DNA from: CADCVW01 sp035644935
GTDB lineage: Bacteria > Pseudomonadota > Alphaproteobacteria > Sphingomonadales > Sphingomonadaceae
Assembly (NCBI GenBank): GCA_035644935.1
Contig: DASQNO010000010.1
Location: 1 to 64,000, forward strand
Length of the DNA: 64,000 nucleotides
Reading direction: 5' to 3'
Below the pieces are notes generated by a model. The model was not told the DNA's origin. It did no database searches and was given only the letters and a program-made list of their open reading frames with translations. The position numbers and the translations under genes were made by a program. Of the stretch, positions 44,125-52,672 are shown piece by piece (the stretch's first letter is position 1; each line of letters starts with the position of its first letter).

Positions 44125-44607
44125 TTATTTGAAGGTTGTGACAACAGTGGACGGGCTCGCCGGGCAGGCCGCAGGCGCGGCGCGGTCGGCGCCCTCCTTG
44201 GCCTTGGGCGCGCTCTGCGCGAGCTGCATCGCCGTGCCGGTGACCGCACCCGCGACCTGTGCGACGCGGTCCGACCCTGCGAGCCCGGACACTTGGCCCA
44301 TCAGGCCGAGAGCCGAACCGCCCTCGCCATTGGCCGCCGACACGGCGGTGCCCGCGACCGCTCCGGCAATCTGCCCGGCGGTGCCGTTGCCGAGCAATCC
44401 GCCGCCGCCCAGAAGATTGCCGACACCGGCGCTGTTGGCGGCCTTGAGGAGACCGCCGAAGCCGAAGCCCCTTTTCTTCTTCTTGGGCGCGGCCTGCACC
44501 TCGGTGCCGGTGGCGCAGCCCGCGCCTTGCGTGGCCGAAGCCGGCGCCGGGTTCAGGCTGTAAAGCAAAGCGGCAATTGCAGCGGTGCTGAAACTCTTGG
44601 TGATCAT
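44125..44607 (-). CDS. Gly/Ala-rich exported protein (island family B)
   Basis: 160 residues. Signal peptide 1-25. A basic patch, PKKKKRGFGFGGLLKAAN, leads to a glycine-zipper-like region (GVGNLLGGGGLLGNGTAGQIAGAVAGTAVSAA, then VAQVAGAVTGTAMQLAQ), and the C terminus is PSTVVTTFK. GGGAGATA precedes the ATG at 44607. The zipper, the KK-patch before GLL-A and the AQVAG motif recur in the broken gene at 58139. Glycine zippers commonly insert into or line membranes. Outer-membrane or periplasmic location is inferred. Confidence 0.7.
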   Translation of the reverse strand: MITKSFSTAAIAALLYSLNPAPASATQGAGCATGTEVQAAPKKKKRGFGFGGLLKAANSAGVGNLLGGGGLLGNGTAGQIAGAVAGTAVSAANGEGGSALGLMGQVSGLAGSDRVAQVAGAVTGTAMQLAQSAPKAKEGADRAAPAACPASPSTVVTTFK

Positions 44608-44665
44608 CGTATATCTCCCGTGTTTGGCGTGTCGGTTCGGCGCGCGTCTGCTCGGCGCCCTGGAG

Positions 44666-44806
44666 TTACTTGACGTTGTCCTTGGTTGTGGACGCCGGCG
44701 ACCGTGGCAGTCGCCAGAAGCGCCGGATGACCTCCGCAAAGCGGCGCTCGACCTCGGCGACTTCGTCCGTGTCGGGCGCTTCGCCCTCGTTCCGCTGGTG
44801 CATCAT
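44666..44806 (-). CDS. 46-residue micro-protein (RRFAE family)
   Basis: MMHQRNEGEAPDTDEVAEVERRFAEVIRRFWRLPRS... ends in DNVK. An acidic head and one amphipathic basic helix. GGAG lies 6-9 nt before the ATG at 44806, a good initiation signal. A similar helix (LRARFAELLRRYWS) is encoded at 54380-54592, next to the second copy of this gene set. No known family. Confidence 0.5.
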   Translation of the reverse strand: MMHQRNEGEAPDTDEVAEVERRFAEVIRRFWRLPRSPASTTKDNVK

Positions 44807-44829
44807 TCCGGCTCCACTGCTTGACTGAA

Positions 44830-45800
44830 GACTTGATAAGCGGGGGCAAGCGGCAGCATTGGGTCGCGCGCGGCGGAACTTTGTGGCAAATGTGGCAGTA
44901 GGCTTCGACAGGGCGGGATCAGTGTCTGGTTGCGAATGGCGTGATCGGGCACGAGGAGCTGGCGGAGGACGCGTTCCTTGGCCCTGACCGACAAGCTTCG
45001 GCAGATTGACGCTTGCGGGAAGACCGGGTTCACCGGACCCCTGTCCTTGGCAGATCTCGCCGAGGTAAGTCCGGTTGCTCAGCGGCAGGTAGAGCGCTCC
45101 CCAGCTCATCGTCTTGGGTGGGATGATCTCGCCGCGGATGGAGCGTGCACGGCCGAACATCCCAGCTGCCTTAAGCTCGGCCTCCAAGGCCTGCACGGAG
45201 CCCATGCAAGATACCGATGGAAGATGTGGCGGACCTGCTCGGCTTCGGCTTCTTCGATCAGGAGCTTGCGTTCTTGCACGCGATATCCGAGCGGCACGAC
45301 ACCGCCCATCTACATGCCCTTGGACGCGGCGATCTTGTTGCGGATGCGCTCGCCCGTGACCTCGCGCTCGAACTGGGCGAACGCGAGCAGCACGTTGAGC
45401 GTCAGCCGGCCCATGCTGGTTGGTCATGTTGAACGCCTGCGTTACCGACACGAAGCTGGCGCTGGCCTCGTCCAGAACGTCGACGATGCGCGAGAAGTCG
45501 GCGAGGCTGCGGGTAAACCGGTGGATATTGTAGACAATAATCACGTCGACTTCGCCGGCAGCGACCTCTCCGAGCAGGCGCTTGAGGGCGGGCCGCTCCA
45601 GCGTTCCGCCTGTGAACCCTCCGTCGTGATAGTCGCCCGGTGTCAACGTCCAGCCCTCATGGCGCTGGCTGGTGACGTAGGCCGCACAGGCCCCCGCTGT
45701 GCATCCAGGCCGTTGAACTCCTGCTCCAGCCCATCCTCAGTCGATTTGCGGGTGTAGATCGCGTAGCGGACTGCACGAACGCGATCAGGCTCGCGTTTCA
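44830..45800 (-). pseudogene. large serine recombinase, heavily frameshifted
   Basis: Fragments in different frames, in order. AVRYAIYTRKSTEDGLEQEFNGLDAQR (catalytic Ser region, about 45.70-45.78 kb). DYHDGGFTGGTLERPALKRLL, VDVIIVYNIHRFTRSLADFSRIVDVLDE (about 45.41-45.62 kb). VPLGYRVQERKLLIEEAEAEQVRHIFHRYLA (about 45.2-45.3 kb). ELKAAGMFGRARSIRGEIIPPK, SWGALYLPLSNRTYLGEI (about 45.05-45.17 kb). This is the phage-integrase/CisA-type order: resolvase domain, then recombinase domain. At least three frameshifts and a lost C terminus make it inactive. It interrupts a run of minus-strand exported-protein genes. Confidence 0.85.
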
Positions 45801-46287
45801 AAGGCTTACGCTGGAGCCTCCTGTGCGGCTGCCAACCTGTTGGGTCTGTGAGATCCGGCAGGGTAGCGCCTCGGCTGCGTCCCCGCAGCTTGAGCAACTG
45901 AGCAGCCTTGGTTGGGGCAGGGGAGGGGAGTAGCTCCCGCGCAGGCTCCGGTCACTGCCCCGTAGGTTCGATCTGATTGTCGCTCATACCGGTTTCCAGT
46001 CATCGAGGCGTTCCGCACGCGGCGGAGGCTCTCCCACGAGCTGGAGCCCCGAGGTGCATGACGGGGCGCGGAGTGGGGCGGCTGGTCCGCTCGACTCACA
46101 TAAAAAACAGTGCTCTGGTGCAGCACGAAGCCCAGTCTTCCCCGCCGTAGCTCGAGCTTGTGAGCGGATGCGTATGGGCGCGGTGACCCGACCGCGCGCC
46201 GACTTCGCGGGCTCCGCTGCGAGGGTAGCGTCGTGTGCACGGTGGCGGGGCTGAGCTTACGGCCAAGCGGGCGAAGGCTGCGCGAAT
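45801..46287. other. interval between recombinase wreck and the 46.3-kb ORF
   Basis: No coding sequence is supported on either strand. It may be the far end of the decayed recombinase element. No direct-repeat boundary could be recognised by eye. Confidence 0.3.
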
Positions 46288-46563
46288 ATGACGCTTAAGC
46301 TGGGCGAGCTGCCGATTTCGCCGGCAGATCAGCGCTGCTGCGCCAAACGCGGTCGCGCCGCGACGCCAATTCGCCTACAACTGGCGGGCGCGACCGACAT
46401 GCTCCTGCTGTTCGACTTCGCGAACCTGTCCGAATTCAGCGCAGCCGCCCAAGCCAGACTCAATGAGGACGCCGCCGTCCGCCGATACGAGACCAGCTTT
46501 GTTAAGCAGGAGCTCAAGTTTGCGCCGTTTGTCTGGCTGGAGTCCCACGACTGGGCCGGTTGA
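46288..46563 (+). CDS. doubtful small hypothetical protein
   Basis: 91 codons. The first 35 are Cys/Arg-rich and unconvincing. From ATDMLLLFDFANLSEFSAAAQARLNEDAAVRRYETSF onward it looks protein-like and ends FAPFVWLESHDWAG. No ribosome-binding site. Opposite strand to its neighbours. Possibly a fragment. Confidence 0.3.
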   Translation: MTLKLGELPISPADQRCCAKRGRAATPIRLQLAGATDMLLLFDFANLSEFSAAAQARLNEDAAVRRYETSFVKQELKFAPFVWLESHDWAG

Positions 46564-46614
46564 AGGCTTTCTGCGGGGGTTGCTTCCCTGACGAGCAAGC
46601 TCCTTAGTGATCTT

Positions 46615-47610
46615 CTAGAGCCGCTTACTCCCAAGATCAGGCCTTAGCTTCGGTGTCGACACGAACCTCTTGGTGCGTCGTGCGTCCGCCCCGTGCAACG
46701 ACGGGTAATGTTGGACTTTCCGTCCCCCGGCTTCCTCCACGGGGGCGATATGCAACGATCGCTTAGGGTGATCGATGATAAATCGGCGGTCCGCGAGCGC
46801 GTCTATCCCGAGGATCATTGCCGGAGCGCCATTCTCGAACCCAAGGACGTGAAATACCGGCAGATCCGCGATGCGCACGTTGAAATTAAGCCAGCGTGCG
46901 TCACCGATTTCAAGAGCCTCAAGTTTGTGAACGACGCTGGGCATCGCTTGCGACGTCACTCCCTTCAACGCGCTCGCTCGCTTCAAACCCCGGGTCGCTA
47001 GAGTGACTCCGAGAAGGCGCGCGGCTGCCCAGTTGATGATGGTTCCCTTGGCTCCGGTGTCGAGAACGGCGGGTATGGCAACCCCGTCGATTGTCACGCT
47101 TAGAAGCGGGGTCAGGCCCTCGTCTAGGGTGATCGGCACGGGAGCGTGCATGCCCCTGAGCATTTCCGGCGTGGTCCGATCCACCATGCGCCAGGACCGG
47201 CCCGGAATGTCCATCTCCACGACGTACCGCGCAATCACGTCCGTCCCGAGCACGCCGTCGACGCCCAGTGCGTCCACAGGGCTCGGCGGCAGGGCGAAGG
47301 CTTCGAGGCCTTTGAAGGTGCGGCCGTCAACCGCCAGTTGGCCCAGCGTCAGCGTTTGAATTTGCGTCTGTCCCGCCGCGCCGTTCAGACTCTGCGAGCC
47401 GGCAACCTTCATCGATCCTGGCATCGCGGCGCGGAGCCTGGGCAACACCGATGTGCTGGTTGCGGCGGTGTCGATCACGAAGCGCAGCGGCTTGGACCCG
47501 TCGAGAGTCACGTGTGCAATGGGATGGCCGGAAGGGAGCACCTCCAGGGGAGCGGCAGCGAGCGGGGCGGCGAGCGACAGCGCCGCTGCGAGAAGGACGT
47601 TTCTGAGCAT
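46615..47610 (-). CDS. exported retropepsin-like aspartic protease
   Basis: 331 residues with a signal peptide (1-20). Two aspartyl-protease half-domains each carry a D-T motif: FVIDTAATSTSVL (Asp47) and AVLDTGAKGTIIN (Asp184). Each is followed by a hydrophobic loop-closing segment, DGVLGTDVIARY and MILGIDALADR, so one chain could form both halves of the active site. The last 30 residues are basic. Mature location is periplasmic or extracellular. It is 9 bp from the gene upstream and probably in one operon. Confidence 0.85.
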   Translation of the reverse strand: MLRNVLLAAALSLAAPLAAAPLEVLPSGHPIAHVTLDGSKPLRFVIDTAATSTSVLPRLRAAMPGSMKVAGSQSLNGAAGQTQIQTLTLGQLAVDGRTFKGLEAFALPPSPVDALGVDGVLGTDVIARYVVEMDIPGRSWRMVDRTTPEMLRGMHAPVPITLDEGLTPLLSVTIDGVAIPAVLDTGAKGTIINWAAARLLGVTLATRGLKRASALKGVTSQAMPSVVHKLEALEIGDARWLNFNVRIADLPVFHVLGFENGAPAMILGIDALADRRFIIDHPKRSLHIAPVEEAGGRKVQHYPSLHGADARRTKRFVSTPKLRPDLGSKRL

Positions 47611-47619
47611 CGCGGATCT

Positions 47620-48903
47620 CTACTTCCCTGGTGTTTGGGGCTGCGGCTTGGACCACCACAGCGCGTTGATGATGAGCCACCGGTCGCCGAAGCGTCCGAG
47701 GTGAAAGTGATCGACGAACCACGGCGTCTCGACGCGCGCGACGGCTGCGTTGCCGGCAATGTCGAGCACCTCGACGCTGCGCACCCATTTCTCGCGTGGC
47801 GTCCGGAGCGAGCCGTCGGCGGTGAGCTGGACAAGCTCGTCGGCGCTCATGCGGCGGAGCGGAAACATTTCGCGCGCGGTCGGCCAGTCGCCGACCACGG
47901 CGCGCTTGGCGAGGTCCGGGTGGAGAGCACGGGCGACGCGTTTGGCGTCGCCCTCCAGCTGACCATCGACATAGTCGTAGGCGACGGCTTCGATCGCGGC
48001 GACGGCGCTGGTGTCCAGGCTTCGGGCTTGAGTGCCTGGGCGAGGCAGATCGACCTGGTAGACGTCCGCCATGCCCTCAGCCTGCCCTTCGCGCGGACGC
48101 GTGCTGGCGAAGGTGATCGCGCCGTTTCTTCCAAAGGCGGGCGTGAAGTTGAACGGACCGATGTTGACGCTGTCGGGCAGCGCTTCCGGTTCGGACCAGT
48201 CGCCGTCCGCCCGGCGTCGGCTCATGTGCAGTAGCCCGCGCGCGCCCACCTGCCGCCAGAACAAGGCCGTTTGCCCATCCCGTGACAAAGTGAAGTCGCT
48301 CTCGCTCGCGGCCGAGTTGATCGGCGCACGCAGCAACTGGGGCTGGGCGAACCCAGTCCCTCTCGCTGCAGCGGAGTAGATGTCGAGCCCGCCCAGCCCG
48401 CTCTTGCGCGCCGTGGCGAAATACAGCTCGCCGTCGTGGAGTTCGGGACCGAGTTCTTCTCCGCGCCCGTTCACCACGTCACCAAGATGTTCGGGCGCCT
48501 GCCACCGGCCCGCGCGCCTCTCCGAGCGCCAGATGTCCAGATCGCGCTTGTCCGGCCGCGCCGGCGTCGGCCGGTCGGATACGAAATACATCGTGCCGCC
48601 GTCGGGCGTCACCCACGGATCGGAGTCGCGCCAGCGCGCGTCCGAGAAGTCGGCCAAGCGAGGCTTGGACCAGCCTGGTCCCGATCGTTCGGCCACGAAG
48701 ATGCGCGAGCCCGCGAAGTCGAGTTGCGAGCGCGCGAACGCCATCGTTCGGTCGTCACCCGAAACGCTTAGGTTGTATTCGTTCAGCTCCGCGGAAACGT
48801 CCGTCCGCAGCGCCGGAGCTTGCGGCGTGCGTGCCTGGCTCAAAAAGGGCGTCAGAGCGCAGATCAGCGCAATTATGGGCCCAAAGCGAACTTTATGCGT
48901 CAT
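47620..48903 (-). CDS. exported PD40-propeller protein with a C-terminal NTF2-like domain
   Basis: 427 residues. Signal peptide to about residue 24. Propeller repeats follow (SVSGDDRTMAFARS; VTPDGGTMYFVSDRP; LHDGELYFATARKSGLGGLDIY; LSRDGQTALFWRQ; AFGRNGAITFASTRPREG), with the D-x-DIW/DIY strand endings typical of TolB/PD40. From about residue 298, AAIEAVAYDYVDGQLEGDAKRVARALHPDLAKR to DRWLIINALWW is a putative lumazine-binding/NTF2-like fold. Such propellers bind proteins or glycans, and the NTF2 part usually binds small hydrophobic ligands. Partner unknown. Confidence 0.8.
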   Translation of the reverse strand: MTHKVRFGPIIALICALTPFLSQARTPQAPALRTDVSAELNEYNLSVSGDDRTMAFARSQLDFAGSRIFVAERSGPGWSKPRLADFSDARWRDSDPWVTPDGGTMYFVSDRPTPARPDKRDLDIWRSERRAGRWQAPEHLGDVVNGRGEELGPELHDGELYFATARKSGLGGLDIYSAAARGTGFAQPQLLRAPINSAASESDFTLSRDGQTALFWRQVGARGLLHMSRRRADGDWSEPEALPDSVNIGPFNFTPAFGRNGAITFASTRPREGQAEGMADVYQVDLPRPGTQARSLDTSAVAAIEAVAYDYVDGQLEGDAKRVARALHPDLAKRAVVGDWPTAREMFPLRRMSADELVQLTADGSLRTPREKWVRSVEVLDIAGNAAVARVETPWFVDHFHLGRFGDRWLIINALWWSKPQPQTPGK

Positions 48904-48944
48904 TTTGTGACTTTCCAGCTTGCGGGGGTGCCAGACGGCAGCGG

Positions 48945-49655
48945 TCAGTAGACCTCGTTCCAGTCCTCGGAGCCGGCAAAGCCATTGGCGTAGCCCCAGC
49001 AGACCAGGCCCGGCCGCTCGGCGGACGCCCCGCCTTTCGCCAGCCGGTACTGGAGCTTCTTGCAGCGCAAGCCGCCCACCGTCTCCTCGGCGAGGACGGT
49101 CAACGTGCCGGACGACTGGACACCCTTCCAGCGGTGCACGTGGCCGACCGGCAGCGCGCCCAGCCGCTTGCCGCTTTCATTGTATTTTCCGCTGAGCCCA
49201 TCCCGCGGGAAGCTCGGCCAGCTGTCGTACCCGAACCCGCCCTCGCAACTGAAACAGGCGACCTTGCCGAACTCGGTGAAGGTGGCTTTGACGGCTTCGA
49301 AGCCTGCGGGCCGCGGCAGTTCGCTCGGATACCGGACCGAAGCTGCGGGAGCAGCAGCGGGCGCCGCACGCGCGCCAGAGGCGGGCGCGTCGCCACGCGG
49401 CGCTCCGCCGCGCACGGCGCGCGGGGTCATCACCGCGGGCGCCGCGGAGGCGCTCCGGGACGAGGTGCCCTCGCGGGAACCGCCGGCCGCGCCTTTTCCG
49501 GCGTTCTCGATACCGCCGATCGCCTGTTCGGCCTTCTCCTCGAGCTTGCGCTTTGCCTTCTCGGCCAGCCTGTCGAGAAGACCGAAGCCGTGCGCGGGTT
49601 GCGCCGAGGGCAGGAGCAGAGCGGCCGTGATGGCCACGCCAAGAATGGGTCGCAT
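48945..49655 (-). CDS. exported hypothetical protein with coiled-coil N terminus
   Basis: 236 residues. Signal peptide MRPILGVAITAALLLPSAQPAHG. An amphipathic helix follows (GLLDRLAEKAKRKLEEKAEQAIGGIENA), then a low-complexity Ala/Ser/Pro linker, then a compact domain with FTEFGKVACFSCEGGFGYDSW, DGLSGKYNESGKRLGALPVGHVHRWKGVQSSGTLTV, RCKKLQYRLAKGGASAERPGLVCWGYANG and a final NEVY. Cysteines pair plausibly (CFSC, C, C). GGAGAAAT before the ATG at 49655 decides the start. Not a family I can name. The AERPGL-C phrase recalls outer-membrane lipoprotein-type antigens. Confidence 0.75.
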   Translation of the reverse strand: MRPILGVAITAALLLPSAQPAHGFGLLDRLAEKAKRKLEEKAEQAIGGIENAGKGAAGGSREGTSSRSASAAPAVMTPRAVRGGAPRGDAPASGARAAPAAAPAASVRYPSELPRPAGFEAVKATFTEFGKVACFSCEGGFGYDSWPSFPRDGLSGKYNESGKRLGALPVGHVHRWKGVQSSGTLTVLAEETVGGLRCKKLQYRLAKGGASAERPGLVCWGYANGFAGSEDWNEVY

Positions 49656-49682
49656 AGTTGATTTCTCCAAACGCGTGGGTGG

Positions 49683-51287
49683 CTAGAATTCGTAGACGGC
49701 CTCCTTGCCGCCCTCCTCGACCGTAACCTTGCTCGGGCTCGCCCCTTCGTTGCGGTCGAACACGAACTTGGTGCGGATCTCCTTGCCGGGCCGCACGACC
49801 GGGGGCGGAGACCCGAACAATTGCGGGTATCCGGGTACGGGGCGCAAACCTTGGCCGCTTTTCTGTTCAAGGCCGTCCGAGCTCTCCAGATACACCCACA
49901 CATTCTGGGTTTGGAGAAGATCGGCCGTGCCGCCGTTGCGCAGCGTCAGGTAGACGTGCGTGAGCCGGTCGTCGCGCGGGTTCTCCACCCGGTCGAGGCG
50001 CACGTCCCATTTCGCCAGGGGCTGAAAATCGCCCGCCGGAGCTTCCGTGATCGGCCCGGAGGGCGGCGGAGCGGGCCTTGGCGGCACAGGCCGCGGCAGC
50101 GGTGCGTTCGGCGGTATCGAAGGCGCGGGCTCCGCGGCGCCGGCTCTCCGGCCGGAAAAGAGCTTCTCGTGCGCAACTCCGTTTTCGTCGATCCGGTACC
50201 CCGTAATCTGCGTCCCGTCGGGCGAGAGCATCAGACGGACGGTCCGGACGCCGACCAGCTGGTCGAAATTGGTGATGGCGCCTTCAAGGCTCGCCAGGTC
50301 AGCCGAGGGCCTCAGCGCGACCTCGTGATTTCCCATGGCCGCAGGCAGCGTGAAGAGGGTGCCCGCGGCATTGATCACGAGCGGAGCCGGATCGGCGAAC
50401 TGACGCAGCCCGACCCGCCATTCGCCCGCGAACTTGGCCGCGAGCGCGCCGGGCACGGTCGCGGGCGCCGGTGAAGAAGGCGGCGGAGGCAGAGGTGGTG
50501 GAGGCGGCGGAGGCGCGATCTCCATCAGATCGAGGGGCCACTGCTTCAGCATGGTGTTGACCATCAGGGGTGCGGCGCGTTCGGGCTTGCCTGTGACGTT
50601 CGCGAAGCGGAACGACACCGGCACTTCGCCGCACTCCCGCCATCTCATTTCGGTGACTCCGCCGGCCGAGCCCGCCTCCACATAAGACGCGGCTCGAGCG
50701 CTCGCTTTGTTCGTGAAGAGCATCATCCCGAACGCGTTGATGTTCGTCGCGCGGTTCTGGTACGCATTGCGGACGATCAGCGTCACGACGACGTCCTTCC
50801 CGCCGGAAGCGCCATCGACCACCCGCGCGCCGGCGAACTTGCCCCACATGCCATCGCCCAGATAGCTGAGCTCCGCGTCCGACGCCCTGCCCTTGCAAAG
50901 CATGTAGGGCTTGAGCGTCCCGCCGCTGTTGCGCCCCAGAAGCAGGTTTCCGTCCGAGTCCACGCCCGCGATGCGCTCCGTCAGTGGACCGTTGACCCAG
51001 GTGCCGGAGAATGTCGGGCGGTCGGCAGCGCTGGTCAGCGTTATATACTCCTGCGCGCCGTTCGGCAGTGGTTCGCGCGACGCGCCCCGTAGCTCCACCG
51101 CGCCGAACGCCGGCTTGAGCGTGACGCGTCCTCCCTCCGTAGACAGATACTCGCCCCGAAATCCGGTCAAACGATCGGCAACGATCCTGTCTTGGGCCGA
51201 CATCTGTGCCCAGGCGCCCGATACCGGAACCAGGCCGAGCATCACCGCCGCCAAACCGAAGGACGTGGATTGATGAAGGCGCGCCAT
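49683..51287 (-). CDS. exported proline-hinged protein with one C-terminal beta-module (island family A)
   Basis: About 534 residues. Signal peptide MARLHQSTSFGLAAVMLGLVPVSGAWAQ; an upstream ATG at 51347 would add 20 residues and is an alternative. The N-terminal domain has ITLTSAADRPTFSGTWVNG. A short Pro run (PPPPPPLPPPP) separates a middle lipocalin-like stretch, AKFAGEWRVGLRQFADPAPLVI and RLMLSPDGTQITGYRIDENG. A second Pro hinge precedes the module DFQPLAKWDVRLDRVENPRDDRLTHVYLTLRN...PGKEIRTKFVFDRN. The module is shared with 40778 and 58616. It is the first gene of the minus-strand island, divergent from a LytS kinase. Confidence 0.8.
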   Translation of the reverse strand: MARLHQSTSFGLAAVMLGLVPVSGAWAQMSAQDRIVADRLTGFRGEYLSTEGGRVTLKPAFGAVELRGASREPLPNGAQEYITLTSAADRPTFSGTWVNGPLTERIAGVDSDGNLLLGRNSGGTLKPYMLCKGRASDAELSYLGDGMWGKFAGARVVDGASGGKDVVVTLIVRNAYQNRATNINAFGMMLFTNKASARAASYVEAGSAGGVTEMRWRECGEVPVSFRFANVTGKPERAAPLMVNTMLKQWPLDLMEIAPPPPPPPLPPPPSSPAPATVPGALAAKFAGEWRVGLRQFADPAPLVINAAGTLFTLPAAMGNHEVALRPSADLASLEGAITNFDQLVGVRTVRLMLSPDGTQITGYRIDENGVAHEKLFSGRRAGAAEPAPSIPPNAPLPRPVPPRPAPPPSGPITEAPAGDFQPLAKWDVRLDRVENPRDDRLTHVYLTLRNGGTADLLQTQNVWVYLESSDGLEQKSGQGLRPVPGYPQLFGSPPPVVRPGKEIRTKFVFDRNEGASPSKVTVEEGGKEAVYEF

Positions 51288-51439
51288 GAACCTGGACGGC
51301 GGAGATCCATCTCGGGCGCGAAATCGTTCGGTGCTTGGAAGGTTCATGCGTCAGCTCCGGGGGCGCTGGGTTTGTCTGGATCGCGCCGCTCCGGACCTGG
51401 CTAATCGGCATTGCGGCGCTCGGCAGGTCCGCTGCGACT

Positions 51440-51456
51440 GAACTGGACGGCAGTTC
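51440..51456. promoter_or_regulatory. GAACTG-N5-CAGTTC palindrome in a divergent promoter region
   Basis: A perfect 6-bp inverted repeat with 5-bp spacer in the roughly 280-bp region between the exported-protein island (leftward) and the LytS/LytTR pair (rightward). A candidate operator. It does not match the direct-repeat pattern expected for LytTR proteins. The binder is unknown. Confidence 0.4.
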
Positions 51457-51565
51457 GACGGATCGGTTTGCCTGCGACGAAGATGGACGATCGTGCGACC
51501 AGGCTGAGCCACCGCTGGCGATAGCCGTGCTATGACGAGGCCCTCACCGCTGCAGCAGGATCGCA

Positions 51566-52672
51566 ATGCGTCTCAGTTCAGAAACCCGCCAGGCCGCCTG
51601 GCTGACCACCGCGACCTGGGCGCTTTCGGGTACCTTGTATCTGATCCCATATCAGATCTTCGCGGATGGCCCCGATACACTTCAGGCGTTCAACGTCCTC
51701 AATATCTGCGTGGGAGGAGCGCTGTTCTCCACCCTGGTCTATGTAGCGGCGAAGCGCCTGCGACGTAGGTCCGCGCTCATCCGTTTTGGGGGCGTTGCTG
51801 CAGCGACGTTAGCCGCGTCAGCTCTACTGGCGGCCTACGACGTCGGTGCGAGCTACCTGCTGTACGAGTTCTTCAACCCGGCCGCTCGCCAGACACCTCT
51901 CGCGATGCGGGGTTTGAACAACTTCATTGCGCTCGTCTGGCAGTTCGCTCTGCTTGCCGCCGTTTACACGGTGCTGGAGGCCAACAACCTTGCCCGAACC
52001 CGTGAACGCGAGTTGGCCGAAGCGCGCCAAGCAGCGGCGGCGGCGAACGCGGCGGCGCAGCACGCCCAACTCGCGGCGCTGCGCTTTCAGCTAAACCCGC
52101 ATTTTCTATTTAACACGCTGAACGCCATCTCCTCGCTGATCGTCACGGAGCGTGCCGCCGACGCGGAGATCATGACGGGCAAGCTGTCGAACTTTCTTCG
52201 TGCGTCACTTGAAGCCGATCCCGAGAGCGAGGTGACGCTCGATGAGGAGCTAGAGACTGTCCAATCCTATTTGGAGATCGAGACCGTCCGTTTCGGCGAC
52301 CGGCTGAAGATTGCCTTTGAGTGCCCCGCACCCTTGCTTGACGCGCTGGTGCCCAGCTTTCTGCTGCAACCGGTGTTGGAGAATGCGATCAAATATGCCG
52401 TGGCCCCGTCCCGTCGCCCCGTGTCCGTAACGGTCAAAGCTACGGCTTCTGGGGGCCGGCTCCTGCTGATCGTTGAGGACGACGGCGGGCAGGCCTTTGG
52501 AGCGCTCCCCAAGGGGGGAACCGGCCTCGGCTTGGCCAATATACGTCAGCGTCTGCATGCCTTTTACGGCGCCGCGGGAACACTGGATGCCACCGCCACG
52601 GGACGCGGCTTCACGGTGGTGATCGGCCTGCCTTACCGTCGCAGTTATGAAATGCGGCGGGCAGCCGAATGA
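51566..52672 (+). CDS. LytS/YehU-type membrane sensor histidine kinase
   Basis: 368 residues. Four transmembrane helices (about 12-32, 44-62, 76-92, 117-138) run into a coiled coil with NLARTRERELAEARQAAAAANAAAQ. The His_kinase (PF06580) box is LAALRFQLNPHFLFNTLNAISSL with phospho-accepting His179. ATPase motifs: LLQPVLENAIKYAV and GGTGLGLANIRQRL. Its ATG overlaps nothing upstream, and its stop overlaps the next gene's ATG (ATGA), so the pair is coupled. The stimulus is unknown. The TM module resembles that of the unrelated-class kinase at 29988. Confidence 0.93.
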   Translation: MRLSSETRQAAWLTTATWALSGTLYLIPYQIFADGPDTLQAFNVLNICVGGALFSTLVYVAAKRLRRRSALIRFGGVAAATLAASALLAAYDVGASYLLYEFFNPAARQTPLAMRGLNNFIALVWQFALLAAVYTVLEANNLARTRERELAEARQAAAAANAAAQHAQLAALRFQLNPHFLFNTLNAISSLIVTERAADAEIMTGKLSNFLRASLEADPESEVTLDEELETVQSYLEIETVRFGDRLKIAFECPAPLLDALVPSFLLQPVLENAIKYAVAPSRRPVSVTVKATASGGRLLLIVEDDGGQAFGALPKGGTGLGLANIRQRLHAFYGAAGTLDATATGRGFTVVIGLPYRRSYEMRRAAE

